Below, in pieces: positions 1 through 6,396 of a DNA stretch of 21,743 nt. The notes beneath the pieces are model-generated. The model was given only the letters and a program-made list of their open reading frames with translations, ran no database searches and had not been told where the DNA came from. Origin of the DNA: a virus. Location of the stretch: positions 1-21,743 of IMG/VR virus record IMGVR_UViG_3300030107_004197. The stretch is one strand, 5' to 3'. Each line of letters opens with the position of its first letter. Position 1 is the stretch's first letter. The position numbers and the translations under genes were made by a program.

Positions 1-179
1 AGGTAGCAATTCTTTTACCTGTAATAAGAGCAGGGTCAAATGATGTATCAGAAAAAGACGTAGGTGAAATGGTATATCAGGCAGGAATAGCCGACACCCT
101 AAAAGCTATTGGAGATGTAGTTACTATTGTTATGTCAGCAGGACAAGATGAGGGAAACGTACAAGAGGTGGTGGAGTAA
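1..179 (+). CDS. Tail assembly chaperone, upstream (G-like) frame, 5'-truncated
   Basis: The window opens inside this gene. Codons run from position 3 to a TAA at 177-179 and give the last 58 residues of a small protein ending in an acidic tail (DEGNVQEVVE). It lies directly before a TAC-type ORF and the tape measure gene, the place held by lambda G and the GTA gp10-type tail chaperone, which guide tail tube assembly around the tape measure. A GGGAAAC heptamer near its end is in the right register for -1 slippage into the next ORF. The assignment rests mainly on gene order and the frameshift arrangement, because the N-terminal part is outside the window. It could instead be the end of another small tail-completion protein. 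Confidence 0.6.
   Translation, partial: VAILLPVIRAGSNDVSEKDVGEMVYQAGIADTLKAIGDVVTIVMSAGQDEGNVQEVVE
152..158 (+). other. Programmed -1 frameshift site, G GGA AAC
   Basis: The heptamer GGGAAAC is split G GGA AAC in the frame of the upstream chaperone, the X XXY YYZ register needed for -1 slippage. Lambda G-T uses GGGAAAG. The downstream ORF is exactly in the -1 frame, is open from just after a TGA at 149-151, and has no ATG, GTG or TTG before residues of the conserved domain. A weak Shine-Dalgarno-like AGGA lies at 140-143, slightly upstream. The fused product would continue from GGA-AAC into CGT at 158. Confidence 0.8.
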
Positions 180-379
180 AAATAGACAGATTCCCCTATG
201 ACGAATGGATTAAAACAGTTGTAGGAAAAATGGGGTTTACCCCAGACATATTCTGGCAAATGAGTTTTGAGGAACTATATTTAGCTATAGAGGGATTTGC
301 AGAGTTTCATTCTGGTGGTAAGCCACCACCACTCACAAAGGATGAACTAAATGAATTGATGGAGTTGTACCCAGACTAA
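158..379 (+). CDS. Tail assembly chaperone, downstream (T-like) frame, TAC family
   Basis: This reading frame encodes a stretch with the hallmarks of short phage tail assembly chaperones of the GTA type (phage_TAC): a conserved Trp within FTPDIFWQMSFEEL, followed by a basic and proline-rich GGKPPPLTKDEL segment and a C-terminal ELMELYPD. The frame has no usable start codon. Between the in-frame TGA at 149 and the conserved Trp the only near-start is ATA at 182. It is therefore best read as the C-terminal half of a frameshift fusion with the preceding ORF, as with lambda gpGT, where only a small fraction of ribosomes make the long form that recruits the tape measure. The TAA overlaps the tape measure ATG as TAATG, which suggests translational coupling. 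Confidence 0.75.
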   Translation, partial: RTRGGGVKIDRFPYDEWIKTVVGKMGFTPDIFWQMSFEELYLAIEGFAEFHSGGKPPPLTKDELNELMELYPD

Positions 380-2073
380 TGGCTACTGAAGTTGATAAAC
401 TACTGATACGGATTGATGCCGACCTTTCTGGGGTTAGGCGACAATTAAATACGTTAGACAAGCAGGTACAGCAAAAAACTCGTTCTGTTAGCAAAGGCTT
501 TAATAGGATTGCAAGCGTTGCAAAGGTTGCTTTAGGTGCAGTAGTTGTGCAACAAGCAGGCAGAGCAGGAATGGCTTTAATTAATATGGCATCTGAAATT
601 GAGGAAATGCAAGGCAAGTCCTCAGTTGTTTTTGGAAGATTTGCCAATCAAGTAAGGTCAGAACTTCAGAAATTTGGAGATGAAGTAGGTAGGAATAAAT
701 TTGAATTAGAAGGTATGGCGGCAAGTATTCAAGATACTTTTGTGCCTATGGGTTTTGCGAGAGGTGAAGCGGCAAAACTATCAATAGAATTAACTAAACT
801 GGCTACAGATGTTGCCTCTTTCAACAACGCATCAGACACAGAAACTATGAATGCGTTTCAAAGTGCTTTAGTTGGAAACCATGAAACAGTCAGACGTTTT
901 GGGGTGGTGATTACAGAAGCCACTTTAAAACAAGAATTACTGAGAATGGGCATAAAAAGAACAGGTGATGAGGTAACGAATGCAGAAAAGGTACAGGCAA
1001 GACTTAATTTAATTTTAGCAGGTACAACAGATGCACAGGGAGATGCGGCTAGGACTTCTAATAGTTATGCGAATGAAGTGAGAGCGTTACAAGGTTCATT
1101 TGCAGAGTTGAGCGTAGCATTAGGTGAAACAATGTTGCCAACATTAACGAAAGTGGTAGACACTCTCGATAGAGTTGTTAATGGATTTAGGAAATTTTTA
1201 GTAGCTGTAGGTCTGGTGGAAGGAAGGACAGAAGAACAATTTATGAAGATGGCTACAGAGTCAGCTAAGTTGTCGGAACAATTAGAAAAAGCTAACAAAG
1301 AACTTAATGAAATGTTTGCTATGCGTATGACAACACCAAAAGGCATAGAAGGAAGAGCAAAAGAAATTGAAAGACTTAATAACCTTATTGATGAACTTAC
1401 AGGAAAACAGGAAGAGTTAAGAAGTCAAGCAGGTGATTTGTTAATGGGTATGCCTACATTTGAAGGTTATATTAATGAACTTAAGGGTGTCAAAGATGAG
1501 GTCACAACTACAACAGACAATATAGCCAAAGACCTTGATAAGGTAACAGATAAATTTTCAGAAACAGAACAGACAATAGTTTCAGCAGGTCAGGGAATAT
1601 CAAACGCACTTGCAGATATGTTAGTTGAAGGAAAGTTAAATTTATCAAGTTTGGCGAATGTATTTAAAGATACCATGAAAAAAATTATTGCTAGTTATAT
1701 TCAGACTCAAATGATTGTGCCATTTCTTAGGGGCATGGGTGTGCCTGTAGGTGTGGATAAATTTGGTTCTGTAGGGTTTAAAGGTTTTGCAGGTGGTGGT
1801 GCAGTATCACAACCCACTATAGTAGGGGAAAGAGGCCCAGAGTTATTTGTACCACACTCAGCAGGAGTTATAAAAAACAACATGGACACAAAGAATATGT
1901 TAGGTGGCAGTCCTGTAGTAGTAAATCAATCAATAAATGTTGATGCAGGGGTAGCACAAACAGTAAGAGCAGAAATATTAACAATGATGCCAATGTTCAA
2001 GGAACAAGCAATGTCAGCAGTATTAGATGCAAGACGTAGGGGTGGTTCATTTGCCGCCACATTTGGAGGGTAA
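379..2073 (+). CDS. Tail tape measure protein
   Basis: This 564-residue protein sets tail length and occupies the tail lumen until DNA ejection. The N-terminal 60 residues are helical and basic (DADLSGVRRQL then KGFNRIASV), followed by an Ala/Val-rich hydrophobic segment around residues 48-75. Charged heptad-like helices lie near 285-350 and 365-395. The C-terminal region has the typical tape measure signature FAGGGAVSQPTIVGERGPELFVP at about residues 470-492. If the usual rule of about 1.5 angstrom per residue holds, the tail is some 80 nm long, short for a siphovirus (inference). It starts inside the TAATG overlap with the chaperone, and the Dit-like gene follows after two bases. No lysozyme or peptidase domain was recognised. 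Confidence 0.92.
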   Translation: MATEVDKLLIRIDADLSGVRRQLNTLDKQVQQKTRSVSKGFNRIASVAKVALGAVVVQQAGRAGMALINMASEIEEMQGKSSVVFGRFANQVRSELQKFGDEVGRNKFELEGMAASIQDTFVPMGFARGEAAKLSIELTKLATDVASFNNASDTETMNAFQSALVGNHETVRRFGVVITEATLKQELLRMGIKRTGDEVTNAEKVQARLNLILAGTTDAQGDAARTSNSYANEVRALQGSFAELSVALGETMLPTLTKVVDTLDRVVNGFRKFLVAVGLVEGRTEEQFMKMATESAKLSEQLEKANKELNEMFAMRMTTPKGIEGRAKEIERLNNLIDELTGKQEELRSQAGDLLMGMPTFEGYINELKGVKDEVTTTTDNIAKDLDKVTDKFSETEQTIVSAGQGISNALADMLVEGKLNLSSLANVFKDTMKKIIASYIQTQMIVPFLRGMGVPVGVDKFGSVGFKGFAGGGAVSQPTIVGERGPELFVPHSAGVIKNNMDTKNMLGGSPVVVNQSINVDAGVAQTVRAEILTMMPMFKEQAMSAVLDARRRGGSFAATFGG

Positions 2074-2075
2074 AG

Positions 2076-2708
2076 ATGGCCGCTCCAACATATCCAATTA
2101 ATCACCCAACAACGCCTAATTTTAAAACGGCAAGGTGGCAGTTAGTAAGACAAGTTGCAGTATCAGAAAGTCCTTATTCTGGAGTTCAACAAGTTTACGA
2201 ATATGATTATGCTTTGTGGGGTGCTACTCTTTCATTGCCACCAATGCGAAGGGAGCAAGCAGGGGCATGGACTGCGTTTTTTGCAACACTACATGGCAGA
2301 AAAGGAACTTTTACATTAGGTGACCCAGATAGAATTATTCCATTGGGTGCGGCTACAGGAACGATTACATTAGCGTCAGGGGCATCAGTTGGGGATTATT
2401 CTTTGTCGTTAACAGTTGGGGCATCTTTGTCTGGTGTGTCAAATATTTTTAAAGCAGGGGATTATATACAGTTAGGAACATCAGCCGCAGATTACAAATT
2501 ACATCAGGTGATAGAAGATTGTGACGCATCAGGAACAGCAGTCACAGCAAAAATAGAACCTGCCGTTAAAGTTTCAGTAGGTACTGGTCAGCAAATAACA
2601 TACAACAGCCCTAAAGGGGTATTTAGAATGGATACAGATGAGTTAGGTTGGCAAACAAACGAAGTGTCTGTTTATGGAATATCATTTAGTTGCACTGAGG
2701 CTTTGTAG
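2076..2708 (+). CDS. Distal tail (Dit-like) protein, putative
   Basis: A 210-residue protein directly after the tape measure gene, the slot normally held by the distal tail or tail-tip adaptor protein. The N-terminal half is beta-rich and contains LPPMRREQAGAWTAFFATLHGRKGTFTLGDP. This resembles the segment of DUF2460/Dit-like proteins in which the region is judged by its tight turns and the closing GTFTLGDP. The middle (residues 95-125) is a Gly/Ser/Thr-rich beta segment, followed by a C-terminal strand pattern ending SVYGISFSCTEAL. The start follows GGAGGGTAAAG, a good ribosome binding site. The family call is tentative and supported mostly by position. No further tail-tip, hub or fibre gene follows in this window. 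Confidence 0.55.
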   Translation: MAAPTYPINHPTTPNFKTARWQLVRQVAVSESPYSGVQQVYEYDYALWGATLSLPPMRREQAGAWTAFFATLHGRKGTFTLGDPDRIIPLGAATGTITLASGASVGDYSLSLTVGASLSGVSNIFKAGDYIQLGTSAADYKLHQVIEDCDASGTAVTAKIEPAVKVSVGTGQQITYNSPKGVFRMDTDELGWQTNEVSVYGISFSCTEAL

Positions 2709-2941
2709 TGGAAGAACAAGCTATGATAAATATTCTTGGGGGTTTGGTTGCCGCTTTGATTGGTTGGTTTGTCAGGGTGCTATGGGATAATCAGGCTAGA
2801 GTTGCAAAAGAGGTAAAAGAAACAAACAGGGATATAGTAAATAATTATATCAGGCGAGATGACTATAAAGACGATATTTCAGAAATTAAAAGTATGTTGA
2901 GTTTGATATTTCAAAAACTGGACGGAAAGGCAGATAAATGA
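2708..2941 (+). CDS. Small single-span membrane protein of the lysis region
   Basis: This 77-residue protein has one N-terminal membrane segment (about residues 9-26, INILGGLVAALIGWFVRVLW) followed by a charged, helical, Lys/Asp-rich cytoplasmic-type tail (KEVKETNRDIV to KLDGKADK). The shape resembles type II/III small holins, pinholins or i-spanin-like proteins and also XhlA-type hemolysin proteins. The gene sits immediately upstream of the endolysin, overlapping it by ATGA, so a role in lysis is likely but unproven. The start may be the GTG at 2708, overlapping the preceding TAG. An ATG at 2723 is an alternative, with GGAAG well placed upstream of it. The exact start is uncertain. Confidence 0.65.
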   Translation: MEEQAMINILGGLVAALIGWFVRVLWDNQARVAKEVKETNRDIVNNYIRRDDYKDDISEIKSMLSLIFQKLDGKADK

Positions 2942-3477
2942 AAGAGAATTGGAAAACAGCCTTTGAAATGATGATACACCATGAGGGGGGCTTCACAGCA
3001 GATAAGAGGGACTCAGGTAATGATGGAGATGGGCATGGAAATCAAGGGTCAACAAATCTGGGGGTAACTGCAAAAGTGTGGGCAGAATGGACAAAAAAAC
3101 CTGCACCTATTGATGTAATGAAGGAATTAACTATTGAAGATGTAGAGCCATTATATAAGAAAAATTATTGGGATAGATGTAAATGTGATGACCTTGTGGG
3201 TGGTTTTGACCTTTCGGTATTTGATATGGCAGTTAATGCAGGAACAGGTAGGTCAGCAAAATTTGTGCAAAAAATATGTGGGGCAGAACAAGACGGAGCA
3301 ATAGGCAAAAAAACGCTTGCATTGTTGCAGGGTTTAGGTTCGGAGTATTGTATAAATGAATTTGCAAAAATAAGATTAGAATATTACGCAAGTTTATCAG
3401 CGTACAAGCATTATGGCAGAGGTTGGGATAGGCGAACTGAAGAAACCAGACAAAAATCACTTAGTATGGTGCAATAA
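2938..3477 (+). CDS. Endolysin, GH108-type N-acetylmuramidase
   Basis: A 179-residue peptidoglycan hydrolase. The N-terminal domain matches glycosyl hydrolase family 108: HHEGGFTADKRDSGN with the catalytic Glu of the EGG motif at residue 16, then GSTNLGVTAKVWAEW (the G-x-T-N-x-G-I/V-T motif). The C-terminal half (about residues 85-179) contains LSVFDMAVNAGTGRSAKFVQKICGA and DGAIGKKTLALL, typical of the peptidoglycan-binding domain attached to this family. No signal peptide or membrane segment is visible, so export would depend on a holin. The family cuts the MurNAc-GlcNAc bond. The gene is translationally coupled on both sides: ATGA with the upstream membrane protein and TAATG with the holin. 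Confidence 0.9.
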   Translation: MKENWKTAFEMMIHHEGGFTADKRDSGNDGDGHGNQGSTNLGVTAKVWAEWTKKPAPIDVMKELTIEDVEPLYKKNYWDRCKCDDLVGGFDLSVFDMAVNAGTGRSAKFVQKICGAEQDGAIGKKTLALLQGLGSEYCINEFAKIRLEYYASLSAYKHYGRGWDRRTEETRQKSLSMVQ

Positions 3478-3872
3478 TGATTACAAGCCTAATAGAGCCA
3501 GTTACAGGGCTGTTAGATAAATTTATAGAGGATAAAGACCAGAAAGCTAAATTAGCCCATGAGATAGCCACTATGGGCGAGAAACACGCACAACAACTTA
3601 GTCTGGCACAAATAGAGGTCAACAAAGCAGAGGCGGCATCAGGTTCATTTTTTAAAGGTGGTTGGAGGCCGTTTGTGGGATGGGTATGTGCTGTGGCATT
3701 TGCTTATCATTTTGTAATTCAGCCGTTGTTGATATTCATATTTAGCTACATAGGGATAGAGCCACCAGATTTACCAGAATTTCAGATGAATACACTTTTA
3801 ACTGTTTTGGGCGGCTTATTAGGCATCGGAGGTTTGAGAACCTATGAAAAGCAAAAACAACTCACAAAGTAA
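3477..3872 (+). CDS. Holin, GTA-type three-segment family
   Basis: This 131-residue protein has an amphipathic, charged N-terminal half (residues 1-55, KLAHEIATMGEKHAQQLSLAQIEVNKAEA). It is followed by FFKGGWRPFVGWVCAVAFAYHF, the conserved GWRPFVGW entry into the first hydrophobic segment, then further hydrophobic segments at about 82-95 and 105-121. This is the arrangement of the GTA holin family (Holin_3TMs). It would form membrane lesions that let the upstream muramidase reach the wall. It starts within the TAATG overlap with the endolysin gene, and the end overlaps the next ORF by 29 bases. Confidence 0.85.
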   Translation: MITSLIEPVTGLLDKFIEDKDQKAKLAHEIATMGEKHAQQLSLAQIEVNKAEAASGSFFKGGWRPFVGWVCAVAFAYHFVIQPLLIFIFSYIGIEPPDLPEFQMNTLLTVLGGLLGIGGLRTYEKQKQLTK

Positions 3873-4116
3873 ATTAAAAAAAAAGAAACCTGTTTTATCT
3901 AACAAACAGAATATTAGGTTAGGTGGTTTAATAGCCGTATTATGCGACAGAGAGCCGTATCCAAACATTATGAAGGATTTAGAGGAGGGTGGGTTTATTA
4001 GCTACTCAGAGGGCAAAATTTCGCTTACAGAAGGTGGTAACAGGGAGATAGATAGACTATGCACCCTGTCTGGTTTAATGGTAGCTAGAGAGTCAATTAA
4101 AAATCAACCTGCCTAG
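3844..4116 (+). CDS. Small basic protein, possible winged helix, function unknown
   Basis: I do not recognise this 90-residue protein. The N-terminal 18 residues are very basic (KSKLKKKKP-like). The rest alternates helices and a short beta hairpin: LGGLIAVLCDREPYPNIMKDLEEGGFISYSEGKISLTEGGNREIDRL. The pattern helix, helix, LxxxGFIxxxxGKIxLTxxG is what a winged-helix domain looks like, so nucleic acid binding is possible. It overlaps the holin gene end by 29 bases and is the last gene of the rightward tail and lysis operon. Its end overlaps the end of the convergent leftward gene by 20 bases. A rightward hairpin with a T tract lies about 200 bases downstream. Confidence 0.6.
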   Translation: MKSKNNSQSKLKKKKPVLSNKQNIRLGGLIAVLCDREPYPNIMKDLEEGGFISYSEGKISLTEGGNREIDRLCTLSGLMVARESIKNQPA

Positions 4117-4306
4117 ATAGTTGTGAGGCGTTCAGTAAAAAAACACCCATGTTATCAAAACGCACAGAATAAGCTATTTTGGGTGAATCGACACTGTCAT
4201 AAGGTAAATAGTGAATCTTTTCTACTAACCCATGCACCTTATGAACAACATTAAATACAGGGTCAAATCCAAAAACTTCATCTCCAATTTTAAATTTATC
4301 TTTCAT
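4097..4306 (-). CDS. Small beta-rich protein, function unknown
   Basis: This 69-residue protein begins MKDKFKIGDEVFGFDPV and reads as a small SH3/Tudor-like barrel (KIGDEVFGF, KVHGLVEKIHY, KIAYSVRFDNMGVFLLNASQL). Such folds are common in small phage host-modulating proteins. The start is set by GGAGG seven bases upstream of the ATG at 4306. An upstream in-frame ATG has no ribosome binding site and would run through the hairpins. It is the second gene of the P1 operon. The GGAGG lies in a palindrome that may hide it from ribosomes. I cannot name a function. Confidence 0.65.
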   Translation of the reverse strand: MKDKFKIGDEVFGFDPVFNVVHKVHGLVEKIHYLPYDSVDSPKIAYSVRFDNMGVFLLNASQLSRQVDF

Positions 4307-4311
4307 GTTTA

Positions 4312-4324
4312 CCTCCGTAGGAGG
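4312..4324 (-). promoter_or_regulatory. Shine-Dalgarno enclosed in a CCTCC-TAC-GGAGG hairpin
   Basis: On the minus strand the ribosome binding site of the 4097-4306 gene is the 3' arm of a perfect 5-bp palindrome with a 3-base loop. The 5' arm overlaps the C run of the neighbouring GGGGG/CCCCC hairpin (4322-4339), so the two stems cannot form together. This could make translation of the downstream gene depend on which stem forms. It is visible directly, but function is inferred. Confidence 0.45.
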
Positions 4325-4342
4325 GGGAGTTACCCCCCTTTT
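4322..4342 (+). terminator. G/C-run hairpin with T tract, possible rightward terminator
   Basis: AGGGGG-AGTTAC-CCCCCT forms a 6-bp stem with a 6-base loop, followed on the plus strand by TTTTG. It lies downstream of the rightward tail and lysis operon, inside the leftward operon between two genes. On the minus strand it is an intercistronic hairpin without a U tract. The rightward T run is short, so termination may be partial. Confidence 0.45.
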
Positions 4343-4343
4343 G

Positions 4344-4841
4344 TTAAGTGTTAGGAAATAAGTCATTTGTTATCGGTGTTCTAGCATCGCCTTCTATTTG
4401 AAGGATACAGGTTTGGGTTATTAGGTTATCAACCCATCCTATAAACTGTCCTGCTAGGTGAGAAAATTTAGGGTCATCTTTAACCCTGTTTCCTGCTATA
4501 TAACCTCGCTTTTGAAACCATACACCCTTAGAGTTTTTCTTTAACTCTGTCGGTACATAAAGAGTATCCCATCCATTTGGGTCTTGCTCTTTTTGAGATT
4601 TAACAAATTCAGTATCTTCATTATCAGCGAGGATATACCAATTTGCAATATATGATTTATAATGGTCATTATCACAATTAATGAAAGGAGTAACTTCCTT
4701 AATAATAGTGTCAATGTTGTTAAATTCAATATTGTTGACAACGTAGGTTGTACCGATTTTATATTTCCATCTGTATTCCCCTGTGAAGCCTTCATGTGCC
4801 GCATAATTTTCTTCATCCTGCATTTCAATAATTAATTTCAT
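4344..4841 (-). CDS. Hypothetical protein, first gene of the P1 operon
   Basis: I do not recognise this 165-residue soluble protein. It starts MKLIIEMQDEENYA, then GEYRWKYKIGTTYVVNNI and DTIIKEVTPFINCDNDHYKSYIANWYILADNE, and ends with a beta-rich segment around LQIEGDARTPI. It is rich in aromatic residues and acidic, without membrane segments or metal-binding Cys clusters. The start at 4841 follows AGGAG at a good distance and the shared leader ending GAATAAAATG. It has a strong promoter of its own (P1) with a palindromic operator, and is followed by a G/C-run hairpin and a small second gene. A host-interaction or regulatory role is only a guess from the early-type promoter. Confidence 0.7.
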   Translation of the reverse strand: MKLIIEMQDEENYAAHEGFTGEYRWKYKIGTTYVVNNIEFNNIDTIIKEVTPFINCDNDHYKSYIANWYILADNEDTEFVKSQKEQDPNGWDTLYVPTELKKNSKGVWFQKRGYIAGNRVKDDPKFSHLAGQFIGWVDNLITQTCILQIEGDARTPITNDLFPNT

Positions 4842-4851
4842 TTTATTCTCC

Positions 4852-4901
4852 TAATTTGTGTATACGAATCACTTTAAGCTATCTGTTTACAAGTGTCAAC
4901 A
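4852..4901 (-). promoter_or_regulatory. Promoter P1 with palindromic operator, GANTC site and leader box
   Basis: Read on the minus strand: -35 TTGACA (4899-4894), a 17-base spacer, -10 TAAAGT (4876-4871), then GATTC (4870-4866) and an ACACAAATTA box (4861-4852) before AGGAG. The -35 lies in an imperfect palindrome TGTTGACA-CT-TGTAAACA (4901-4884). It drives the 4344-4841 gene. The same arrangement recurs at 6618-6669 and 21294-21344. Confidence 0.8.
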
Positions 4902-4907
4902 ACAATA

Positions 4908-5174
4908 TTAACCATATTTAGATTTCCCTTTTTTCCTACTACTTATTTGTTTGGTTTTTTTGTTTTTTATTTTAGGGATTGGTTTTAGTTTAAATTGCTC
5001 TGCAATAGATTCCAATCGTTGACGTTGATGCTGTTCTTTATTCCATTTTTCTTTTAAAGCCTCGAATTGTTCTTCCAATGATAATGGTCTTGGATTCCAT
5101 TTATTTTTCATCCTCTCATATTCGTCATTTAACATATTTACATAATGTTCTGCATTAGGGTGTTTTAACTTCAT
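4908..5174 (-). CDS. Basic coiled-coil protein, function unknown
   Basis: An 88-residue, strongly basic and helical protein. The N-terminal half is a long charged helix (NAEHYVNMLNDEYERMKNKW, then LEEQFEALKEKWNKEQHQRQRLESIAEQF). The last 25 residues are a Lys-rich tail (KIKNKKTKQISSRKKGKSKYG). This would suit nucleic acid binding, but no family was recognised. It is the last gene of the P2 operon and is coupled to the preceding gene by an ATGA overlap. Promoter P1 starts only a few bases after its stop. Confidence 0.6.
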   Translation of the reverse strand: MKLKHPNAEHYVNMLNDEYERMKNKWNPRPLSLEEQFEALKEKWNKEQHQRQRLESIAEQFKLKPIPKIKNKKTKQISSRKKGKSKYG

Positions 5175-5362
5175 TTTTCTTCCTCATATATTTCTATTTT
5201 TGTGCAGTTGGGTTTTTTAACAATAGGGTCTTTTGTCTGGTCAACTAAGTTAGCGACAAACATACAACCCTCTTTGTCTGGGAAATCAATCCTGTGAAGT
5301 GTTATGTCCTCTGTGAGATAATCATGTACGAGTATCACATAAAGGACATATACAACTTTCAT
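5171..5362 (-). CDS. Small protein with hydrophobic N-terminus, function unknown
   Basis: This 63-residue protein starts MKVVYVLYVILVHDYLTEDITLHRIDF and contains two cysteines (KEGCMFVANLVDQ and KKPNCTKIEIYEEEK). The first 13 residues are hydrophobic and could be a short signal or membrane anchor, with the two cysteines forming a disulfide outside the cytoplasm. The start at 5362 is chosen because its ATG overlaps the preceding stop as ATGA, as throughout this operon. An upstream in-frame ATG at 5392 lies inside the previous gene and has no ribosome binding site. Function unknown. Confidence 0.6.
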   Translation of the reverse strand: MKVVYVLYVILVHDYLTEDITLHRIDFPDKEGCMFVANLVDQTKDPIVKKPNCTKIEIYEEEK

Positions 5363-5520
5363 AATCCAAATAGTTGAAGCGGCATAATACAACTGCTTGT
5401 ATCATTCCACATGGAACTATCCCAAGTCTGACAATTAAGTATCAAATTGATACCTAAAAACATTATAAGGTATGCCATAACACACCCTACAACTATCATT
5501 GTTAAAGTATTTTTAATCAT
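5359..5520 (-). CDS. Small single-span membrane protein, function unknown
   Basis: A 53-residue protein with one clear membrane segment (about residues 6-29: LTMIVVGCVMAYLIMFLGINLIL), then a short polar tail with Trp and two Cys residues (QTWDSSMWNDTSSCIM). The start at 5520 overlaps the lipoprotein stop as ATGA, with AGGAG about nine bases upstream. Together with the lipoprotein before it and the two-cysteine protein after it, this makes three consecutive envelope-directed small genes. Superinfection exclusion or a spanin-like lysis role is possible, but nothing in the sequence decides it. Confidence 0.6.
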   Translation of the reverse strand: MIKNTLTMIVVGCVMAYLIMFLGINLILNCQTWDSSMWNDTSSCIMPLQLFGL

Positions 5521-5738
5521 AGTCCTGCTCCTATTATTGAATGCCCTCTGCCCTCTAAACAATCTTCCACTAGTAGTTTGTGGTTATATAAAAAAGACAT
5601 TGGTATATTGTTGACTATTCGTTTGCACTCAAACAAATCCCTCTCATAGTATTGGGCATTTGCTCCTGATGCTCTCAAATCTACTGTAGGGTTGCTACAA
5701 GCAGATAAACATAAAAAAGCTATAACTAAGTACCTCAT
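5517..5738 (-). CDS. Small lipoprotein
   Basis: This 73-residue protein has a short signal peptide and a clear lipobox: MRYLVIAFLCLSAC with the lipidated Cys at residue 14 and a +2 Ser. The mature part is about 60 residues with Cys residues in the contexts FECKRI and VEDCLEG. These could form a disulfide, consistent with an outer-membrane or periplasmic location. Small lipoproteins of phages include o-spanins and superinfection-exclusion factors such as T5 Llp. This one lies in an early-type leftward operon, not the lysis region, which slightly favours exclusion over lysis (inference). ATGA overlaps link it to both neighbours. Confidence 0.7.
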   Translation of the reverse strand: MRYLVIAFLCLSACSNPTVDLRASGANAQYYERDLFECKRIVNNIPMSFLYNHKLLVEDCLEGRGHSIIGAGL

Positions 5739-5971
5739 TGGCTCATCTCGTACAGTAGATTTGAGAATATACCATTGTCCTTTTTAGCTCTGACAATTTG
5801 TATTCTATAAGTGATTTGTTGTGTTGCTAATTCTATCATTTTAGTGATTGGACGTTTACCATTTTCTAACAAACAGATTGAACTTCTATTTTTTAGGCCT
5901 AGAAGTTGAGCGACTTGAGATTGTGTTAACCCCAAATTGTTTCGCCATTCTTTAAATTCATTCGGTGTCAT
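5735..5971 (-). CDS. XRE-family (Cro/C1-type) transcriptional regulator
   Basis: A 78-residue single-domain helix-turn-helix protein. Residues 5-42 give the classical pattern: FKEWRNNLGLTQSQVAQLLGLKN then SSICLLENGKRPI, with the TQ.QVA.LLG first helix and the recognition helix ending at the ENGKR motif. It lies in the middle of the P2 operon and is a candidate repressor or autoregulator of promoters P1, P2 and P3, whose -35 boxes sit in a shared TGTTGACA palindrome. That link is inferred. The start at 5971 lies 11 bases upstream of the preceding stop, with GGAG placed before it. Confidence 0.85.
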   Translation of the reverse strand: MTPNEFKEWRNNLGLTQSQVAQLLGLKNRSSICLLENGKRPITKMIELATQQITYRIQIVRAKKDNGIFSNLLYEMSQ

Positions 5972-6164
5972 TTGTGTTTCTCCAATTCTTCAAAAGTCCA
6001 TTAAGATGATTTTCTAATAACCTATGAACCTCTTTAGCAAAGTCTAAATCATAGGTTTCTGGGTTAGACCTGTCTGCAATAATGTCAGCTAGGTCTACTG
6101 CGTTGATGTAGCGAAGGTCAGATTTTATCCGACCTATCGCCAATTTTCTGGAAGTATCTGTCAT
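5958..6164 (-). CDS. Small hypothetical protein
   Basis: A 68-residue, mostly helical protein starting MTDTSRKLAIGRIKSDLRYINAVDLADIIADRS. It has a second helix DLDFAKEVHRLLENHLNGLLKNW. No membrane segment, metal site or known domain is visible. The start at 6164 is set by an ATGA overlap with the preceding gene. Longer in-frame starts upstream would read far into that gene. Its end overlaps the XRE regulator by 14 bases, so the two are likely translated together. Position directly before an HTH gene in a small-gene operon is the arrangement used to find anti-CRISPR-like genes, but that alone proves nothing. Confidence 0.6.
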   Translation of the reverse strand: MTDTSRKLAIGRIKSDLRYINAVDLADIIADRSNPETYDLDFAKEVHRLLENHLNGLLKNWRNTNDTE

Positions 6165-6367
6165 CTGAATACCCCTTGCAACTTTGGAGGCAAACCAATA
6201 GTCATGTGTTTTTCTTTTATGGGAAAATGAACATTGCCTATGCGAACATTCCAAATACCCTCAAAATCGCTTTTGGAAACAATCGTAGCTTTTTTCTTAT
6301 AATAAAAGCTATCTCTATCTCCTATCCAAATTTCGGTATTACCCATGTAAGTATTTTGTGCAGTCAT
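6161..6367 (-). CDS. Small beta-rich hypothetical protein
   Basis: This 68-residue protein alternates short strands: NTEIWIGDRDSFYYKKKATIVSKSD, GIWNVRIGNVHFPI, HMTIGLPPKL. This suits a small barrel similar to SH3-like host-modulating proteins. The start at 6367 follows AAGGAG and the leader box ACACAAATTA (6388-6379) shared with the promoter-proximal genes, although no -35/-10 pair stands directly before it. It may therefore be an operon-internal gene with a strong translation start. Function unknown. Confidence 0.6.
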   Translation of the reverse strand: MTAQNTYMGNTEIWIGDRDSFYYKKKATIVSKSDFEGIWNVRIGNVHFPIKEKHMTIGLPPKLQGVFR

Positions 6368-6378
6368 TTTATTCTCCT

Positions 6379-6388
6379 TAATTTGTGT
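6379..6388 (-). promoter_or_regulatory. Operon-internal ACACAAATTA leader box
   Basis: The sequence before this gene start (CATAACACAAATTAAGGAG) matches the transcribed leader of P1 and P2, but the -35, -10 and palindrome are missing. The box therefore seems to work at mRNA level, near the Shine-Dalgarno, and not as part of the promoter. A variant box precedes the annealing-protein gene (8531-8541). Confidence 0.45.
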
Positions 6389-6396
6389 TATGGGAA

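Noticed and set aside
4730-4745. TGTTGACAAC inside the 4344-4841 gene as a fourth operator
   Set aside because: It lacks the second arm at the right spacing and is not near a -10 box, so it is probably coding coincidence.
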